A stretch of DNA of 64,000 nucleotides from Limnephilus marmoratus (Eukaryota; Arthropoda; Insecta; Trichoptera; Limnephilidae). The notes below the pieces were generated by a model, which saw nothing but the letters and a program-made list of their open reading frames with translations, did no database searches and was not told the DNA's origin. Shown piece by piece: positions 44,490-56,547 of this stretch. Location of the stretch: the NCBI GenBank assembly GCA_917880885.1, contig OU862910.1, forward strand, positions 12,102,710-12,166,709, read 5' to 3'. The position numbers and the translations under genes were made by a program. Within the stretch, counting starts at the first letter, position 1, and each line of letters begins with the position of its first letter.

Positions 44490-45047
44490 TGTTGCGAGGA
44501 GTTAGTGAATTGGGTCCCAGTGCGCAGCTCGCCGCACCGCCCCCTTCTCCGCCCCCCTCTCCGCACGCGGAGGTCCGTGGCCCGAGTGCCGATCGGCACC
44601 CGGCATTCATTCCCCCGCTGGTCTCGGGCTTGACAACAGTGTCCACAGTGATTGCGCCGCGGCGCTGTTCGAGAACCTAAAAACTCGTGATTGTTTCTAT
44701 AATGTGTATTGTGCACGAGAAGGCTCCAGCCCACCAGTAGCCTGTCTGACGACTACCTCATTTCCTGCTTTGTGAGTAAAATGAATCTTTGACCCCTCTT
44801 GTGTGCTACATCCCGCGTTTAAATTCCCTAACACGTGTGGAGAGTTGAGAGAGAGAAGTTCCCCGCCATGTTAGAATACTAGTCCTAGCAAGTACCCATG
44901 TGTAGTTTGCCGAGGCTGGCAATTGTAAAACCCTGTCTCCTTCTAAATGAATAAACCCTTTACGTGCAAAACTGTGTTCTGATTGAGGAAAGAGACCTGG
45001 AGATTGTGAGGAAAGGAGGAGGAGGAATTCACAAGCGAACCACAACA
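44490..45047 (+). mobile_element. Candidate solo LTR
   Basis: Starts TGTTGCGAGGAGTTAG and ends CGAACCACAACA, so TGTTG...CAACA ends as in LTRs. CpG-rich 5' half (44515-44665), then AATAAA at 44950 with a GT-rich region after it. No target duplication is visible and no second LTR or gag/pol. Alternative: a CpG-rich 5' exon or promoter of a host gene. Confidence 0.4.
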
Positions 45048-45544
45048 CTCGCCTTGGTTTTAAGAGGAACCTTGCTTGCGCCGGCTTCCTGAGCTAGTTC
45101 TGTTGGCCTATTTATTGCGTGTCCTTTCCAGGTTTGGTTTAGCAAATGGCCGTATATGCGGTAATGCTAACAAGGTATATTATTTACTAATCAGTTATCG
45201 GGATATCATGGTTGCCGATTTATAAAATATAGTTATGAGAAAACTGTAGTCAAAGTTTTCCACCGTTTTATTAGGTATTAAATCTTTTAGTCCTTGCCTT
45301 TTGTTTCCTTTAACTTCCTTTTACGCTACATCTATGCTAATCACGATGCTGCGTTTCGGCAGGGCACCCTAAGTTCTATTACAACTCAACTAAATTTGTG
45401 CTATTCGGTTTGGATAGGCATATTTAGGAAAGTTTACAGTATAATAAAATCAACAGAATCTATGTATACGACCTTTTAAATTCCTAGACAACAAGATCGT
45501 CTCAAGGCTAAAGAATTATAACTTGAACACTTTCAATTTTTAAG

Positions 45545-45832
45545 TTCCTAAAAAATATATGTTATTTTTTAAGACACTATCTGTACATTTTTAGAGCCGA
45601 AATGGCAATTCCCTTGATAGAAAAAAATCGCTAAGTATGCTGTGAAAATTTTTAGAAACACATTTTGTTCTGTTATTTTCATGTTATACCGTGAAGAAAT
45701 TGACAGTAGGTATATCTTTAAGAGCAACTTAATAAGCATGTGTCGAAAGATTTTTGCTCTTCTTTAAACGAATCGTGTTTTATTAAATATTTCACCATTT
45801 TCGCTTAATTAAAATCTTTTTTTTATATTAGC
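45545..45832 (-). repeat. MITE family 1, copy E, decayed
   Basis: Recognisable blocks: TTCCCTTGATAGAAAAAAAT, AAGATTTTTGCTCTTCTTTA, TCGTGTTTTATTAAATATTT, in the same order as copy D. Confidence 0.5.
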
Positions 45833-45879
45833 TTCGTCTTACATTTGCATTTACATGTATATCTCTTTCTTTCTTTCTT

Positions 45880-46488
45880 ACGAGAGATGGGAAGGCTGAT
45901 AGAGATATTGAAAGAAGGGTGAATGCTGGTAACTCTATTAATGGAGGACTGAACGCCGTTGGCACCAACAAAAAACTGTCCAAAGACGCGAAACTAGCCG
46001 TCCATAATGGAGTACTGGTACCTACCCTGATGTATGGCAGTGAGGCATGGAACTGGCAGAGGAAGGATGAAAGTAGACTGAACGCTGTAGAAATGAGATC
46101 CCTGAGGCGTATGTGTGGTAAAACCATGTATGATCGTGTGAGAAATGTGGAAATCCGCAAAGAATGCAAGGCTGATGTAAGCGTGATGAGTAAGATCAAG
46201 AAAGGAACGCTCCGATGGTTTGGGCATGTAGAGCGAATGAACGAGGAAAGGAGTGTAAGGAGAATATATGACGCAAATGTGAATGGTAGAAGAAGTCGAG
46301 GACGCCCAAGAAAGACATGGCACGACCAAGTGAATCAGATACTTGAGTCGGGCCATGTCAAGAGTCAGAATAATAGAAGAGAATGTATGAGACGTTGTAT
46401 GAATGTAAACGAGGCAAGGAATGTGTGCCAACACCGGGATGTTTGGCGGTCCGTCCTCTCTGCCTACCCCTGCGGAGAAACGGCGTGA
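45880..46488 (+). pseudogene. LINE C-terminal domain fragment
   Basis: One open frame of about 200 codons: RDIERRVNAGNSINGGLNAV, LMYGSEAWNWQRKDESRLNA, VEMRSLRRMCG, LRWFGHVERM, GRRSRGRPRKTW, WRSVLSAYPCGETA, stop. This is the post-RT region of a non-LTR element widely seen in arthropods. The frame is intact but the RT catalytic core is missing, so it is a truncated copy. The related deleted copy is at 22312-22640. Confidence 0.72.
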
Positions 46489-46611
46489 TGGTTAGTTAGT
46501 TCTCTTTCTTCTTATTTTTGAAAGCTTACTTCCGGGCCTTAAGTCAAAATACAATGTTTTGAACTCAGATTTTACATTTTCAATTGGTTTATTTTTTTTT
46601 ATTTGAGCACC

Positions 46612-46830
46612 AAACAAGAGTCCCAACTGTCCGTACCATCTGTATCCAGTGGAACTTTGTCATCCCCAATTATGGTATGCTGTGAGGCTGAAGGTAGCGG
46701 AGTGGGAAGGAGACAGGAAAGGGAAGGTAGGGATGTATCTGGCAATTCAGATTACGAAAAACGGCTAGAGTTATTTTAAGCAACGCTTCAATTCTGAATG
46801 GCGGGGTTTCTTACACACCGGGGCGAAACT
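46612..46830 (+). repeat. Dispersed repeat S2
   Basis: GTCATCCCCAATTATGGTAT, then TGAGGCTGAAGGTAGCGG, and a tail TTTTAAGCAACGCTTCAATT. Confidence 0.65.
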
Positions 46831-47494
46831 GAGAGTATCTACCACTTTGGAACTTACCGTAAATATCATTTGATATTGTTTTAAATGAATAAAATCTAAA
46901 ACAACGTTAAACATTTGGATCAGTCCAAAATAATGAAAGTAGGGAATTGAAAATGTGACCCACGTTTTGGATAACTGATAAAATATGAATTTTAAACTAT
47001 TTAATATTTTAGATTTCTTTTTATACCTAAGAGATTTTAAAACGAGCATTATTCTCGAAAGGATGAAAACAGCCATGAGCTCTCGAGTCTTGAGTAGAGA
47101 TAGTCTCTTGAAATTTCCCAGGAAATTGTTATTAACTTAACGCGCGAAGGAATGTCAAAGGAAACTGATTTAAGTGAGTTATGGTGTCAAAGTGTCAATT
47201 CCCTCAAGTTTATATAATTAGACTTCATAAAAGTAACCTTTCAGTAGAAACAAAAAAATCTATTCCGATTCTAAAATCGAAAAATCGCCACGTACACTGT
47301 ATTATTGGTATTTTTAATTATAAATTCTTTTTTTATTCCGAAAAACAAACGGTTTCTTATTTATGTTTACTTGTTTGCAGCAATCAAAGTGAAATTTCCG
47401 GTAATAATATTTTTTTACCAAAATTATGTAAATGTAAATGCCTCAATGGATAAAACAAAATACGCATGGTAAATATGGAAAAAAAAGAAAACGC
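46831..47494. other. No gene seen
   Basis: AT-rich; frames at 46771-47076 and 47181-47453 have no family resemblance. Confidence 0.5.
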
Positions 47495-47729
47495 TCTCTA
47501 CATATTATAAATTAAAGTCCTCCGCCGTGTCTGTCTGTTCGCGATAAACTCAAAAACTACTGAACGGATTTTAATGCGGTATTCACCAATAGATAGAGTG
47601 ATTCATGAGGAAGGTTTAGGTATATAATTTGTCAAGGTTTTATGTAAATTGGTTGAAATCTATAATATATTGTTGTTGACGAGGGGACTGGCAGCGGGCG
47701 GTGTGGATTTGATTTGTCTGGTAATCTAG
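47495..47729 (+). mobile_element. Helitron-like family A, 5' part
   Basis: 5' TCTCTACATATTATAAATTA, the same start as 49863 (minus). Then AACTACTGAACGGATTTTAA and GTGTGGATTTGATTTG. CTAG at 47726-47729 is followed by T, but no hairpin precedes it, so the true 3' end is probably lost. Confidence 0.6.
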
Positions 47730-48120
47730 TTTTATGCCGAAGTTGATGAAATTTTTGCACATGTGACCTACAAAAAAAAGAGGAAGGTCTTTATTTTAAA
47801 TTATTTAAGGAGAAAACACAGATACAGACAATAATTAACAAAACAATATTATGAACAATAACTTGAGAATTCGCCTGCACCCCAACTATTTCTCACTGAT
47901 TGACTTTATAAATAAAGATTTTCAAATACATTTTTTATACATGTTTAAAAATAAGTCATAATTAATAATGAATCGAAAATTGTTTAAAAAGAAGCACATA
48001 AAAAGTATAATGAATGATATATGAGTTTTCTTTTTTTATAGGAAAACAGTCTTCAATTTTCTACCAAAAGTGCTATAAGTATCAAAAAATATATCGGAAT
48101 CCTTAAGGCTGTGGTTTTTT

Positions 48121-48400
48121 TTAAAACAATTCGCAAATTCTTCTGATTGGATCCCTGACACCAGCATTTGTAAGTGTCCGGTTACTGTGGAATAAGTCGT
48201 TAAGCCTAGTTGTTCTGGGTGGTATTTTAAAATTAATTAGTTTGAGTAAGTCAGGACTGTCGATAACGTTGTTGCAGATTTTATACAGGGTCATTAGGTC
48301 AAGGTATGTTCGCCGGTTAGATAGAGTGGAGACGTTATATTTCGAGAGCATATTTGTGTATCCCCGTTTAGGTGCGTTTTGGTCACTGTCTATAAAAGCC
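48121..48400 (-). pseudogene. LINE RT C-terminal fragment
   Basis: Minus frame: AFIDSDQNAPKRGYTNMLSK, STLSNRRTYLDLMTLYKICN, SPDLLKLINFKIPPRTTRLN, RRICELF, stop. Same end-domain pattern as 41160-41486. The RT core is absent. Confidence 0.68.
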
Positions 48401-48425
48401 CGGGCATAGTCGGGACTTCAGCTAG
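48395..48425 (+). mobile_element. Possible Helitron 3' terminus
   Basis: CCCGGGCATAGTCGGG (4-bp hairpin), ACTTCAG, CTAG, then T. Directly abuts the LINE fragment; no other Helitron sequence seen. Confidence 0.3.
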
Positions 48426-49709
48426 TAATAAATATATGATACTTTTATATCTGGGGGATAATGCTAGAAGTGATTATGTCAGTTTTTGGTGTTTTGATTA
48501 ACAATTTATTCTTCCCTTATTGGAATGCGATGGAAATCAATCTCAAGTGCTCTGAATTGATGTACTTAATTGTAACTTACATATGTAGAAGTAAAAATAT
48601 TGATTAAGCGTTTTTACGTTAAGATATCGATAAACAATCTTCATTCATCAGAGATTCACAAATTTAAAAAGGAACTTATAGCATTAAGCCCCAGATATAA
48701 ACAATTTGAAAGAAAAAAAAAATAACACAATGAGAATATAAAATTACTATCACGGGTGGGGAGTTCATAACTATTAAACTCTCCTTCAAAATATTTCAAA
48801 AATCCTTAACTTTGAAAGGGCATAATATTGACACACGTCCTTCTTAAAACAAAATGTTTTCAAATAGTATAACAAATTTAAAGCGCGAGATGTTGAGATA
48901 ACCAGATTTCAAGTAGGTACTAACGGTATAAATTTAATTTGTGTACCTACTTTAGCATTGTCTTTAAATGTCAATCGGTTCGAATCAATGACACGGGTAA
49001 CACCTCCTGGGATTTTGACCTTGGTCTCCAAACACGAGGTTTACAGGGGCAGACTAGCAAATCAAACAGGCCCATTGTTTTAAAAGACCTTTCTAAAGCC
49101 TGTTGTCGTTTACATTGCACAATAAATCCCATTTTGACCATTGTATATGCTCACACGTGTCAGTCGCTTTTCTATAAAATGCCACGTTGTGAGTTGGGGA
49201 AAAACAAATATTTTATTGCAACACAAATGCATTTATTGTGGTGGTTACCATTTCCGGAGCACGTGTAAATTAAAGTTTCTTTCGAATTGAAGAATAAGAA
49301 AGAAGGAAAAGCTTTTATTCGAACTTCAATCTATTTCATTTTACGGTGCTTTGCAAAAAGTTGGTGAATATATTGCGTCGCATAAAATATATCCTACGTA
49401 TCATCATCATCAAATAGTATTAATAGCCTTGTGTCTGCGCGGTTGAAATTTAAGAACCCAGCTTCGAGTGCATGTCTAACGCCGCGCCACATAAACATCT
49501 CTCTACGTGAAGTTCCAAACAAGCTCCCGTTATAATTCGGGTTTGAATTTAAAAAAATCGTCAAAGGATGGCACCACTTACTTTAATTAGCAGATCGCAT
49601 GAGAATGTGCCTCTGGCAGGTTTAAGTACTAAGGATTTGTAATTCTGAGATCTCCAGATATGGAAAGATTGCCGGTAATACTTAGAAGAGTTTTGAATAA
49701 TAGTATCAC
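48426..49709. other. No gene seen
   Basis: AT-rich. The longest frame (48939-49268) has no recognisable domain or splice context. Confidence 0.45.
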
Positions 49710-49863
49710 GCGGCTATATGTTACATATAAAAAAACCTTCCTCATGAATGCATGTAATGGTGAACACCGCATGAAAATCGGATCAGTAGTTTTTGAGTTT
49801 ATCGTGAACAGACAGACAGACAGACAGACGCGGCGGAGGACTTTAATTTATAATATGTAGAGA
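49710..49863 (-). mobile_element. Helitron-like family A, 5' fragment
   Basis: Minus 5' end TCTCTACATATTATAAATTA at 49863, then a TCTG microsatellite and AACTACTGATCCGATTTTCA. Truncated near 49710. Confidence 0.6.
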
Positions 49864-50713
49864 TTACAGCCATAAAGGTTTCAAAGTAGAAATAATTAAA
49901 ACTGGCATAATATTTCGGTCAATTTTGTTCTTAGGCCCACTGGGAAGTCCTTATGAGCCAGGTCGCCCCTGAGCATGGATTATCGTACTTGATGCCATAA
50001 CGCCCGGTGTTTATACCAAATATGGAATAAACTGGTTCACGTTGCGAGCTGTGAGAGTGGTTGTGAGGTTACATCGCCAAATGGGCAAACAAGGCGAGAG
50101 TGAAATGAATTTCGAATGTTTTGGAATGTTTACGACTTGTAACTAGGTCATTCGTAGGTCATTCAGATCGAGATGAAAATGTATTGTGGATTATATCTTA
50201 CACACTTACATAAAATAAAATTCTAACATAAAAGGACCAAATTAATTGTGAAAACTTTTACGTAATTTGTAGAAATATTTTATCATAATTAATTTGTTGG
50301 ATTATTACGCAGTATTGCGTTTCCTCTTCCGCCAACGTTTCGGACGGCATAATAACCCAAAGTTTATTAACAATAATTCAAATCATATCTGTAAAAATAC
50401 TGTCCAAACACACAAAAAAATATGATTCCAGACACAATGTTACAAAAACCTCCATTGTCTACATATATTTTATTTACAAGACAAAAATTCTAAACTAGAA
50501 AACTACGCACTTATTCAATTTTAAGTTCAATATGATGTTATTGGCTGTCTAGGAACATATAATAATATTTTAAATCCACTTAAAATAATTCAAACATTCA
50601 TAAGGGCAATATTTAGAAACATTTTTTTCAGAAACTCTGTTCACAATATTCCAAGTACCTACCACAGCTAATTGTACAATATTATGGATTATAAAATAAA
50701 ATAGTTACATAAA

Positions 50714-50730
<17 letters not shown>
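49864..50730. other. No gene; Penelope terminus piece
   Basis: 50310-50350 on the minus strand reads GCCGTCCGAAACGTTGGCGG, the GAAAC side of the hammerhead repeat seen at 1 and 25727. The CTGATGA half is absent. The rest is AT-rich without features. Confidence 0.5.
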
Positions 50731-50744
<14 letters not shown>

Positions 50745-51021
50745 AATTTATTTATTGCAACATTTATTATAATTACAATTTTACAACAAATATATAATTT
50801 TTTTTTTTACAGGTATTTTTTTTTACTACCCTTCCATTTAAAGCATTTGCTTGTGTATGGAAGGGGAGTGTACATAAATGCTATTAGTTATTAGTTATAA
50901 GTTAGTACTTAAATAATTAATTGTACATAAATATATGTGAGCTGCAGTATTTGTTTGATAATGGTGTGCATTTTTTTAAAAAAAGAAAGAATGTAATGGA
51001 AAACTAAGGATATTTGTAAGA

Positions 51022-53991
51022 TTAATTGACAGTAATTTTTTTCTTAAGAATATTTTTAAAATGTCTCTTGACAGAGAGCAGTATTCGGGTTTTATCATTA
51101 ATGCTTCTGATTTCTTCTGGTAGACGATTGAAAAAAGTTCTTCCCTGGTAAGTATAATGATGCTGTGCAAAAGACGTATTTAGTTTTGGGCATAGAAAAA
51201 CATGTTTAAGTCGAGTTCTGTTTTCATTTAAAAATGGATATTTATCTTTTTCCTTTATAATTTGAATCAATGAATTTTTAATATATAAATCTTTAAATGT
51301 CGGTACTTGAAATTCTTCAAACAGCCGTTCTGTTGGGTAGTCTAAGGATTTTTTTAATATAATTTTAATAATTGTCCTTTGTACAATTTCTATTGGAAGA
51401 AGGTTACATTTATACGCGGATCCCCAACTAATAATAGCGTATTGTAGAGTGGATTGAACTAAGGCATAGTAGATTAAATATAGATTTTTTATCGACAGAA
51501 AATTTCTAATTCTTAAAAATATATATATTAATTTTCTGATTTTGTTTACTACTTGACATATTTGTTCCTTCCATTTCAGATTTTTGTCGATAATTACTCC
51601 GAGATATTTAATTTTATTTGTTGTTTTTAATATTGTACAGTTTGATTTGCAATAATTTTGGCTATGAATTTTAGTATTATCGTGTATGACAATGTTAAAA
51701 TTTTTGGGAGCATCGTTTGGATGGATTGCAAATGGAATTACAAATGTCTTTTCACTATTTAGTGATAGTAAATTAGTGTCGAAAAAATTCTTAAGCGTGT
51801 TGATGTCTTCTGTGGCCTTTAATTCTACATTTTCCCAAGTCTTTTCACTTATTATTAATACTGTATCGTCGGCGTATGATGTAATTTGACCATTTAAATG
51901 TTGAAAAAAAATATCATTTACATATATGGTAAAAAAAATTGGTCCAAGCACTGTACCTTGCGGGATTCCAAAGCTTGAAATCTCTTGATCACTATTAATA
52001 TGATTGATTTTTACCACTTGAGGGCGGTTTTTTAAGTAGTTTGTGATCCATTTAATCGCGTTGCCTTTAATGCCAATATCATTTAATTTTTTTAATAGCT
52101 TCTCATGGGATATGCTATCGAATGCCTTTCTGAGGTCAATAAATATACCCGCACATTTTTTACCTTTATCTAATGATTCGTAAATGTATGAAGTTACGTT
52201 AGCAATGGCATCTTGTGTGCTGAGCGATTTAATAAAACCAAACTGGTTTTTGTGTAGTATTTTATTACTATCTAGGAAATTTACCAATTGTTTTTTTACT
52301 ATTTTTTCAAATATCTTTCATATGTTAGAAATTAGACAAATTGGGCGATAATTCGTTACTTGTTGCGGATCACCAGATTTGTAAATAGGTGAGATTTTTG
52401 TGTTTTTGTAATTCATTGGAAATATTCCTTTCGTTAAACTCAAGTTTATTAAATGAGTGATGGGTTTTATTAAGTAATATTTCATAGATTTTAACATTTG
52501 TGCCGTAATAGAATCAGAACCTCCTTTCATATTTTCTATTATTTTTAAGATTTCACATTCTGTTGTTATTTCAAATGTTGAAAGTATATTATGTTTCTGT
52601 AATTTTTTATTTTTTTGTTTTTCTGGGTTAGAAGGCTTATGGATATTTTTCGCAAGATTTTTTCCAACATTTGCAAAGAAGGAATTAAATATGTTTGCAC
52701 ATTGTTTAGGCTGTAAATTGGCATCTATAATTTTTTTATCATGTTCGATGTACTTAATATTTTGTGTTTTTTTTGTATTGTCTATGGCCAAATTCACAGT
52801 TTTCCACATTTGTTTATGGTTATTTTCTGAAGATAATATTTTATTTTTAAAGAACTCTTCCTTACTTTTTTTAATATAAGATGTTAATTTATTTTTATAT
52901 TTTTTATAAAAAATATATGCTTTTTCATCATGGGGATTTTTTAAAGTTGTTTTATAAAGTTTTTCTTTGTTTCTGATAGATATTATAAGTCCTTTGGTAA
53001 TCCAAGGTTTTAAACATCTTAATTTTGATTTTATGTGTATTATTATTTCAGTTGTCGAATTTTTAATGTGTTGTGACAGGATTTTTTCAAAGTTTTTCGA
53101 ACATATTTCGGTATCATCACTCTTTAAAACCTTGTTCCAATTTTCCATTTTTAGTTTTTCAGAGAGAATAGTCATGTCTATTGTTGATTTTTTGGGTACT
53201 AAATTATGTTTTTTATGTTTAATATTATTATTATACAGAAGTAAGCATGAATGATGATCAGTTATGTTAGTTTTCCAAACAATTGATTTTAGTTTGTGAA
53301 GATCTTTAATGTTTACGTTTGCCCAAATGTGATCTAAACAAGATGGAGTATGTTCTTTTATTTCTCTAGTATTTTTGTTTATGCAAGATATGAAATTTTG
53401 TTCAGTCATACAATTGATGTATTCAGTTTTGTTACTATTTTCTATTTTTTCATTAATGTTCACATTAAAATCACCCACCACGAAGCAGAGTTTATTTTTT
53501 AATTTTAATAATATGTATTTGAGGTCATTAATAAACGTAATAATACTTGAGCCATGCGTTCTATAGATAGCTATTAAATGATATATTGATTTGCCGAGTT
53601 TGAAATGTACTTCGATGCAGTTTACCAAATGTATTGGGTGTTCTATAATGTTAACAATACTAAATTTATTATTTGCAAATATTATTATTCCCGAATTTTT
53701 GTTGATATCTACTTTGGTAGAAATATAATTGTACTCCGGTAAGTGATAAGACGGTGACTCAGCGTTTGTAAATGTTTCAGTTAACACTATGAAGTCCGGC
53801 TTTTTAATTAAATTATTTATTTTTAGAATTAGTTCATCTAAATTTTTCTGAATGCTACGGATGTTTATGTGCATAATAATTATATCATTGATGTTTTTAG
53901 AAATAATTTTGTTACATGAATCAGTACAAATACATTCATATTCTTGAATTTTAATATTTAATTCTAATTCGCTATTTAAGAAATCATCCAT
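51022..53991 (-). pseudogene. LINE ORF2: APE endonuclease and RT, one stop
   Basis: 990 codons from ATG 53991, interrupted once by TGA at codon 558 (52318-52320) in the context LISNI-stop-KIFEKIV; the frame is unchanged after it. APE-type endonuclease first (HINIRS about residue 41, LTETF about 71, GDFNV about 173, CLDHIWAN, TDHH). Then the RT: NYRPICLIS, FIDLRKAFDS, IPQGTVLGP, catalytic YADD about residue 707, and YLGVIIDKNLKW. Then the C-terminal domain (IRKLIYIFLRIRN, QYAIISWGSAY, FFNRLPEEIRSIN). Acts in target-primed reverse transcription. Inactive unless the stop is read through or is a sequencing artefact. Jockey/CR1 group; clade not resolved. Confidence 0.88.
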
Positions 53992-54037
53992 TTAATTAAT
54001 GTATTTTGCAAAATTATATATAATTTTTTTTTTTTTT

Positions 54038-55102
54038 TTATTCAATGTCGTAGTTTATTCTTTCTTTGGCTAATTTAAGCATGTAAGAACGGAACTTACA
54101 TGTTTCGCTGTTTGTTCGGTGGTCTATTTCATTCATTTTACTGTTGAAGGAGTTTATTTCTTTCTTCTTGTTAGCTGAGTGACAGTTAGCGCATTTGGGC
54201 GGCAGTTCCAGGGATTTACACTCGGAGATGGGATGATCTTCTGAACAGTGCTTGCATGTTGGTTTATTCATTTTATTGTAGCATTTTTGTGCTGTGTGTC
54301 CGAATCTTTGACAATGGAAACATTGGGTAAGAACGTTACAATCGGTAACATAGATTCTCATGAATCCTAGATGAATTTTTTTTCTATTTATAAGATGTAG
54401 TCTCAATTCTGGATTTGTTTGGAGAATTAAGTTTTTGCTGTTAGTTTTTTTGTTCGTAATGATGGCTTTAACTTGTAATATATTTTTATCTTGGTATTTT
54501 TCACATATCATTTTGATGTCGTTGTTTTGTTCAATTATGTCTTCTAAGAATTCTTTTTCGGTATAGTCTTTGTCAAGTCCTTTGAATATTACGCATGGAT
54601 CCGTTTTCATAAGTACCTCCGCTATTATGGTTTTGTCGACTTCATTTATCTTTTCTTTTAATTTTTTTGCGTCTTCTTTTTCTGGGCATGTTATTATAAT
54701 GTTTTTTTTTGTTTTTTTAAATTCACTTACTCGAATTCCCAACTGCGATATTTTGATTTTTTGTATTTTCTCTTTTATTTTTTCAGTGTCTTCTTCTTTT
54801 AAGCTTTTTATAATTATAGGAAATCGTTTTTCTTGTGTTTGTGGTATTAAGTTTTTTACTGCCGAAGAGTAAGAAAATAAGTTTTTTTGTGTTTGGTTTT
54901 TTTCTTGAATTTCACATTTTTCTTGTAATTTAGCTAATTCTATTGCCATGTGGGATATCATTTCCATGATGTTATTTATTTCTTTCCTCATTTTTGATTT
55001 GGTTTCTTTAGTAAGTTTATTTTCTTCTATGATTGTATGTAAGTCACTTATGTTTTGTTTCGCCTTAGTGATGAAGACATGCGGATCAACCGCTTCCTCC
55101 AT
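54038..55102 (-). CDS. LINE ORF1, gag-like RNA-binding protein
   Basis: 354 aa, intact. The N-terminal third is predicted coiled coil and Lys/Glu-rich (KETKSKMRKEINNIMEMI). The middle has an RRM-like or gag-like fold (FKGLDKDYTEKEFLEDIIEQ). The C-terminal part has zinc knuckles: CFHCQRFGHTAQKC, CKHCSEDHPISEC and CANCHSANKKK, the last one incomplete. The usual role is RNP formation with the element's RNA. Only 46 nt separate its stop from the ORF2 start. Confidence 0.82.
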   Translation of the reverse strand: MEEAVDPHVFITKAKQNISDLHTIIEENKLTKETKSKMRKEINNIMEMISHMAIELAKLQEKCEIQEKNQTQKNLFSYSSAVKNLIPQTQEKRFPIIIKSLKEEDTEKIKEKIQKIKISQLGIRVSEFKKTKKNIIITCPEKEDAKKLKEKINEVDKTIIAEVLMKTDPCVIFKGLDKDYTEKEFLEDIIEQNNDIKMICEKYQDKNILQVKAIITNKKTNSKNLILQTNPELRLHLINRKKIHLGFMRIYVTDCNVLTQCFHCQRFGHTAQKCYNKMNKPTCKHCSEDHPISECKSLELPPKCANCHSANKKKEINSFNSKMNEIDHRTNSETCKFRSYMLKLAKERINYDIE

Positions 55103-55529
55103 TTTCTCGGGTTATGAATTATTTTATTTTCGGTTAATTTATATACTTTTAAAATTTGTCCGGGTTTGAAAGTGTTATTTTATTTGAATCACCAATCATA
55201 TTCAATACACCTACCTCTATCCAGGAATCTTAAAATTTTCGTAATTATTCATGAATTTCAACTAAATTCGAAAAATTACCTAAAAGTACTGTGAATCCAT
55301 AGGTGTCATTATTTAAAAAAATCTTATCTTACATAAAATTTGTTATCGATAAATTTTGCATTTTTATTATTTTGTTATCATTATTTACGATATTTTATTA
55401 CTTACTTATGTGATTTTATTATTTGATTTTAATTTTGTTTCCCTCACCAAATACAAGAGCCATGTCTCCCTATTATGGGGAAAAGCTATTAAAATTTTCT
55501 TTATAGTACAATATAAAAATAATATTATA
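55103..55529. other. Probable LINE 5' UTR, otherwise unassigned
   Basis: AT-rich and upstream of ORF1. No tandem monomers or promoter motifs were recognised, and the 5' end of the element is not evident. Confidence 0.4.
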
Positions 55530-56547
55530 CAGGGTGTCCGGGGGTAAAGTGCATTAACTTCGGGAGGTGATCCTACATGATAGTACAAGTTAAAAAAAAT
55601 GAATAACTTTTTTCGAAATTCCAACTTTTAGGGGTAGTTTTTTGGTAAAAAGATAAAATTAGACCGGCGTGTACGGGCGGCATTATTATTTTCCGCCGTT
55701 GCCGAATCCCCGCTCCAAGCGCTCAGTGTCAGCGTTGAATTCGAATGTTTCAATTTAATTCGTGTAGTCGCGTTTCACTTTAAAAACTTTACTGTTGTTA
55801 GTCAAAACTTGTTGATTTGATGTGTCTTTATCTAGTGTGTATTTATTAAGACTGACTTAAAGGAAAAACTTCATTCAGTGCGTGTTTTTTTCAGACTTAC
55901 TTTTATTTATTTAGTTGTAGACTTGCCTAACAGTACAAGTGGTGTTTATTTGTGTGTAATTTTGTCATTGAATTATTGTGCCAATACCGCGTAATTTTGT
56001 TATTGAATTATTCGGTCAATGCCTTACTTTACCAACAAAGAACGGGCAGACATTCATTAATGAGATACGCCACAATGTACGAATTGGTAATAATATTAAT
56101 TTACGTTTATGCTTGCTTACAAGCAAGGATGGTCATTTTGAAAATTTGTTAAAAACGATGACATTAGTTAAGTGTTCAATTAATTTAAACAATTTAATCG
56201 TTAAAAGCGTGCCTTCAATTGTTATTTAAGTGCAGTTATCTTTTTACATTTGGTGTAAAACCTACGATCTCTATAAACGTCAAATTATCGGTCTTGTTAT
56301 TGTTTAAAAACGGTTTCCATGGATACAGGCCAAATCACACCAAGCAACGTTGCAACAATTGCGACCGGCAAGCTAACAGCAACTTTGTTGGGTAAATGCT
56401 ACCTTACACTAAGGATTTTTAGTAGGTATCTCTTTTTGTATGGGGAAAAAAATTTGGAATTTCAGAAAAAGGTATTAATTTTTTTTACTCCTACCATAAT
56501 GTAGAATCACCTCCCGAAGTTAATGCACTTTACCCCCGAACATCCTG
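55530..56547 (+). mobile_element. Mariner-like deletion derivative
   Basis: 1018 bp in TA (55528-55529, 56548-56549). Inverted ends of about 48 bp (CAGGGTGTCCGGGGGTAAAG; reversed right end CAGGATGTTCGGGGGTAAAG). At 56019-56060 a 13-codon frame MPYFTNKERADIH ends in a stop; this is the opening of DUF4817-type transposases. The rest of the transposase is missing, so it moved only with help, or not at all. A truncated relative is at 60696. Confidence 0.75.

Larger units (their letters stand above)
50731..55102 (-). mobile_element. Near-complete two-ORF LINE
   Basis: Minus-strand order ORF1 (55102-54038), 46-nt gap, ORF2 (53991-51022), 3' UTR and an A-rich tail (T-run on plus at 50731-50744). 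Both reading frames are full length and ORF2 has one in-frame stop. This is the least decayed element in the window. The 5' UTR boundary and the target duplication could not be placed. Confidence 0.85.

Noticed and set aside
44452..44734. Small frames in the CpG-rich block as coding exons
   Set aside because: Overlapping frames on both strands with no splice-site pair; base composition explains them.
48939..49268. 109-codon plus frame as a possible gene
   Set aside because: No recognisable domain, no splice context and no composition shift relative to its surroundings.
52691..53566. Plus-strand frames rich in Phe, Leu and Ile that look like membrane proteins
   Set aside because: Antisense shadows of the Lys/Asn-rich LINE ORF2.
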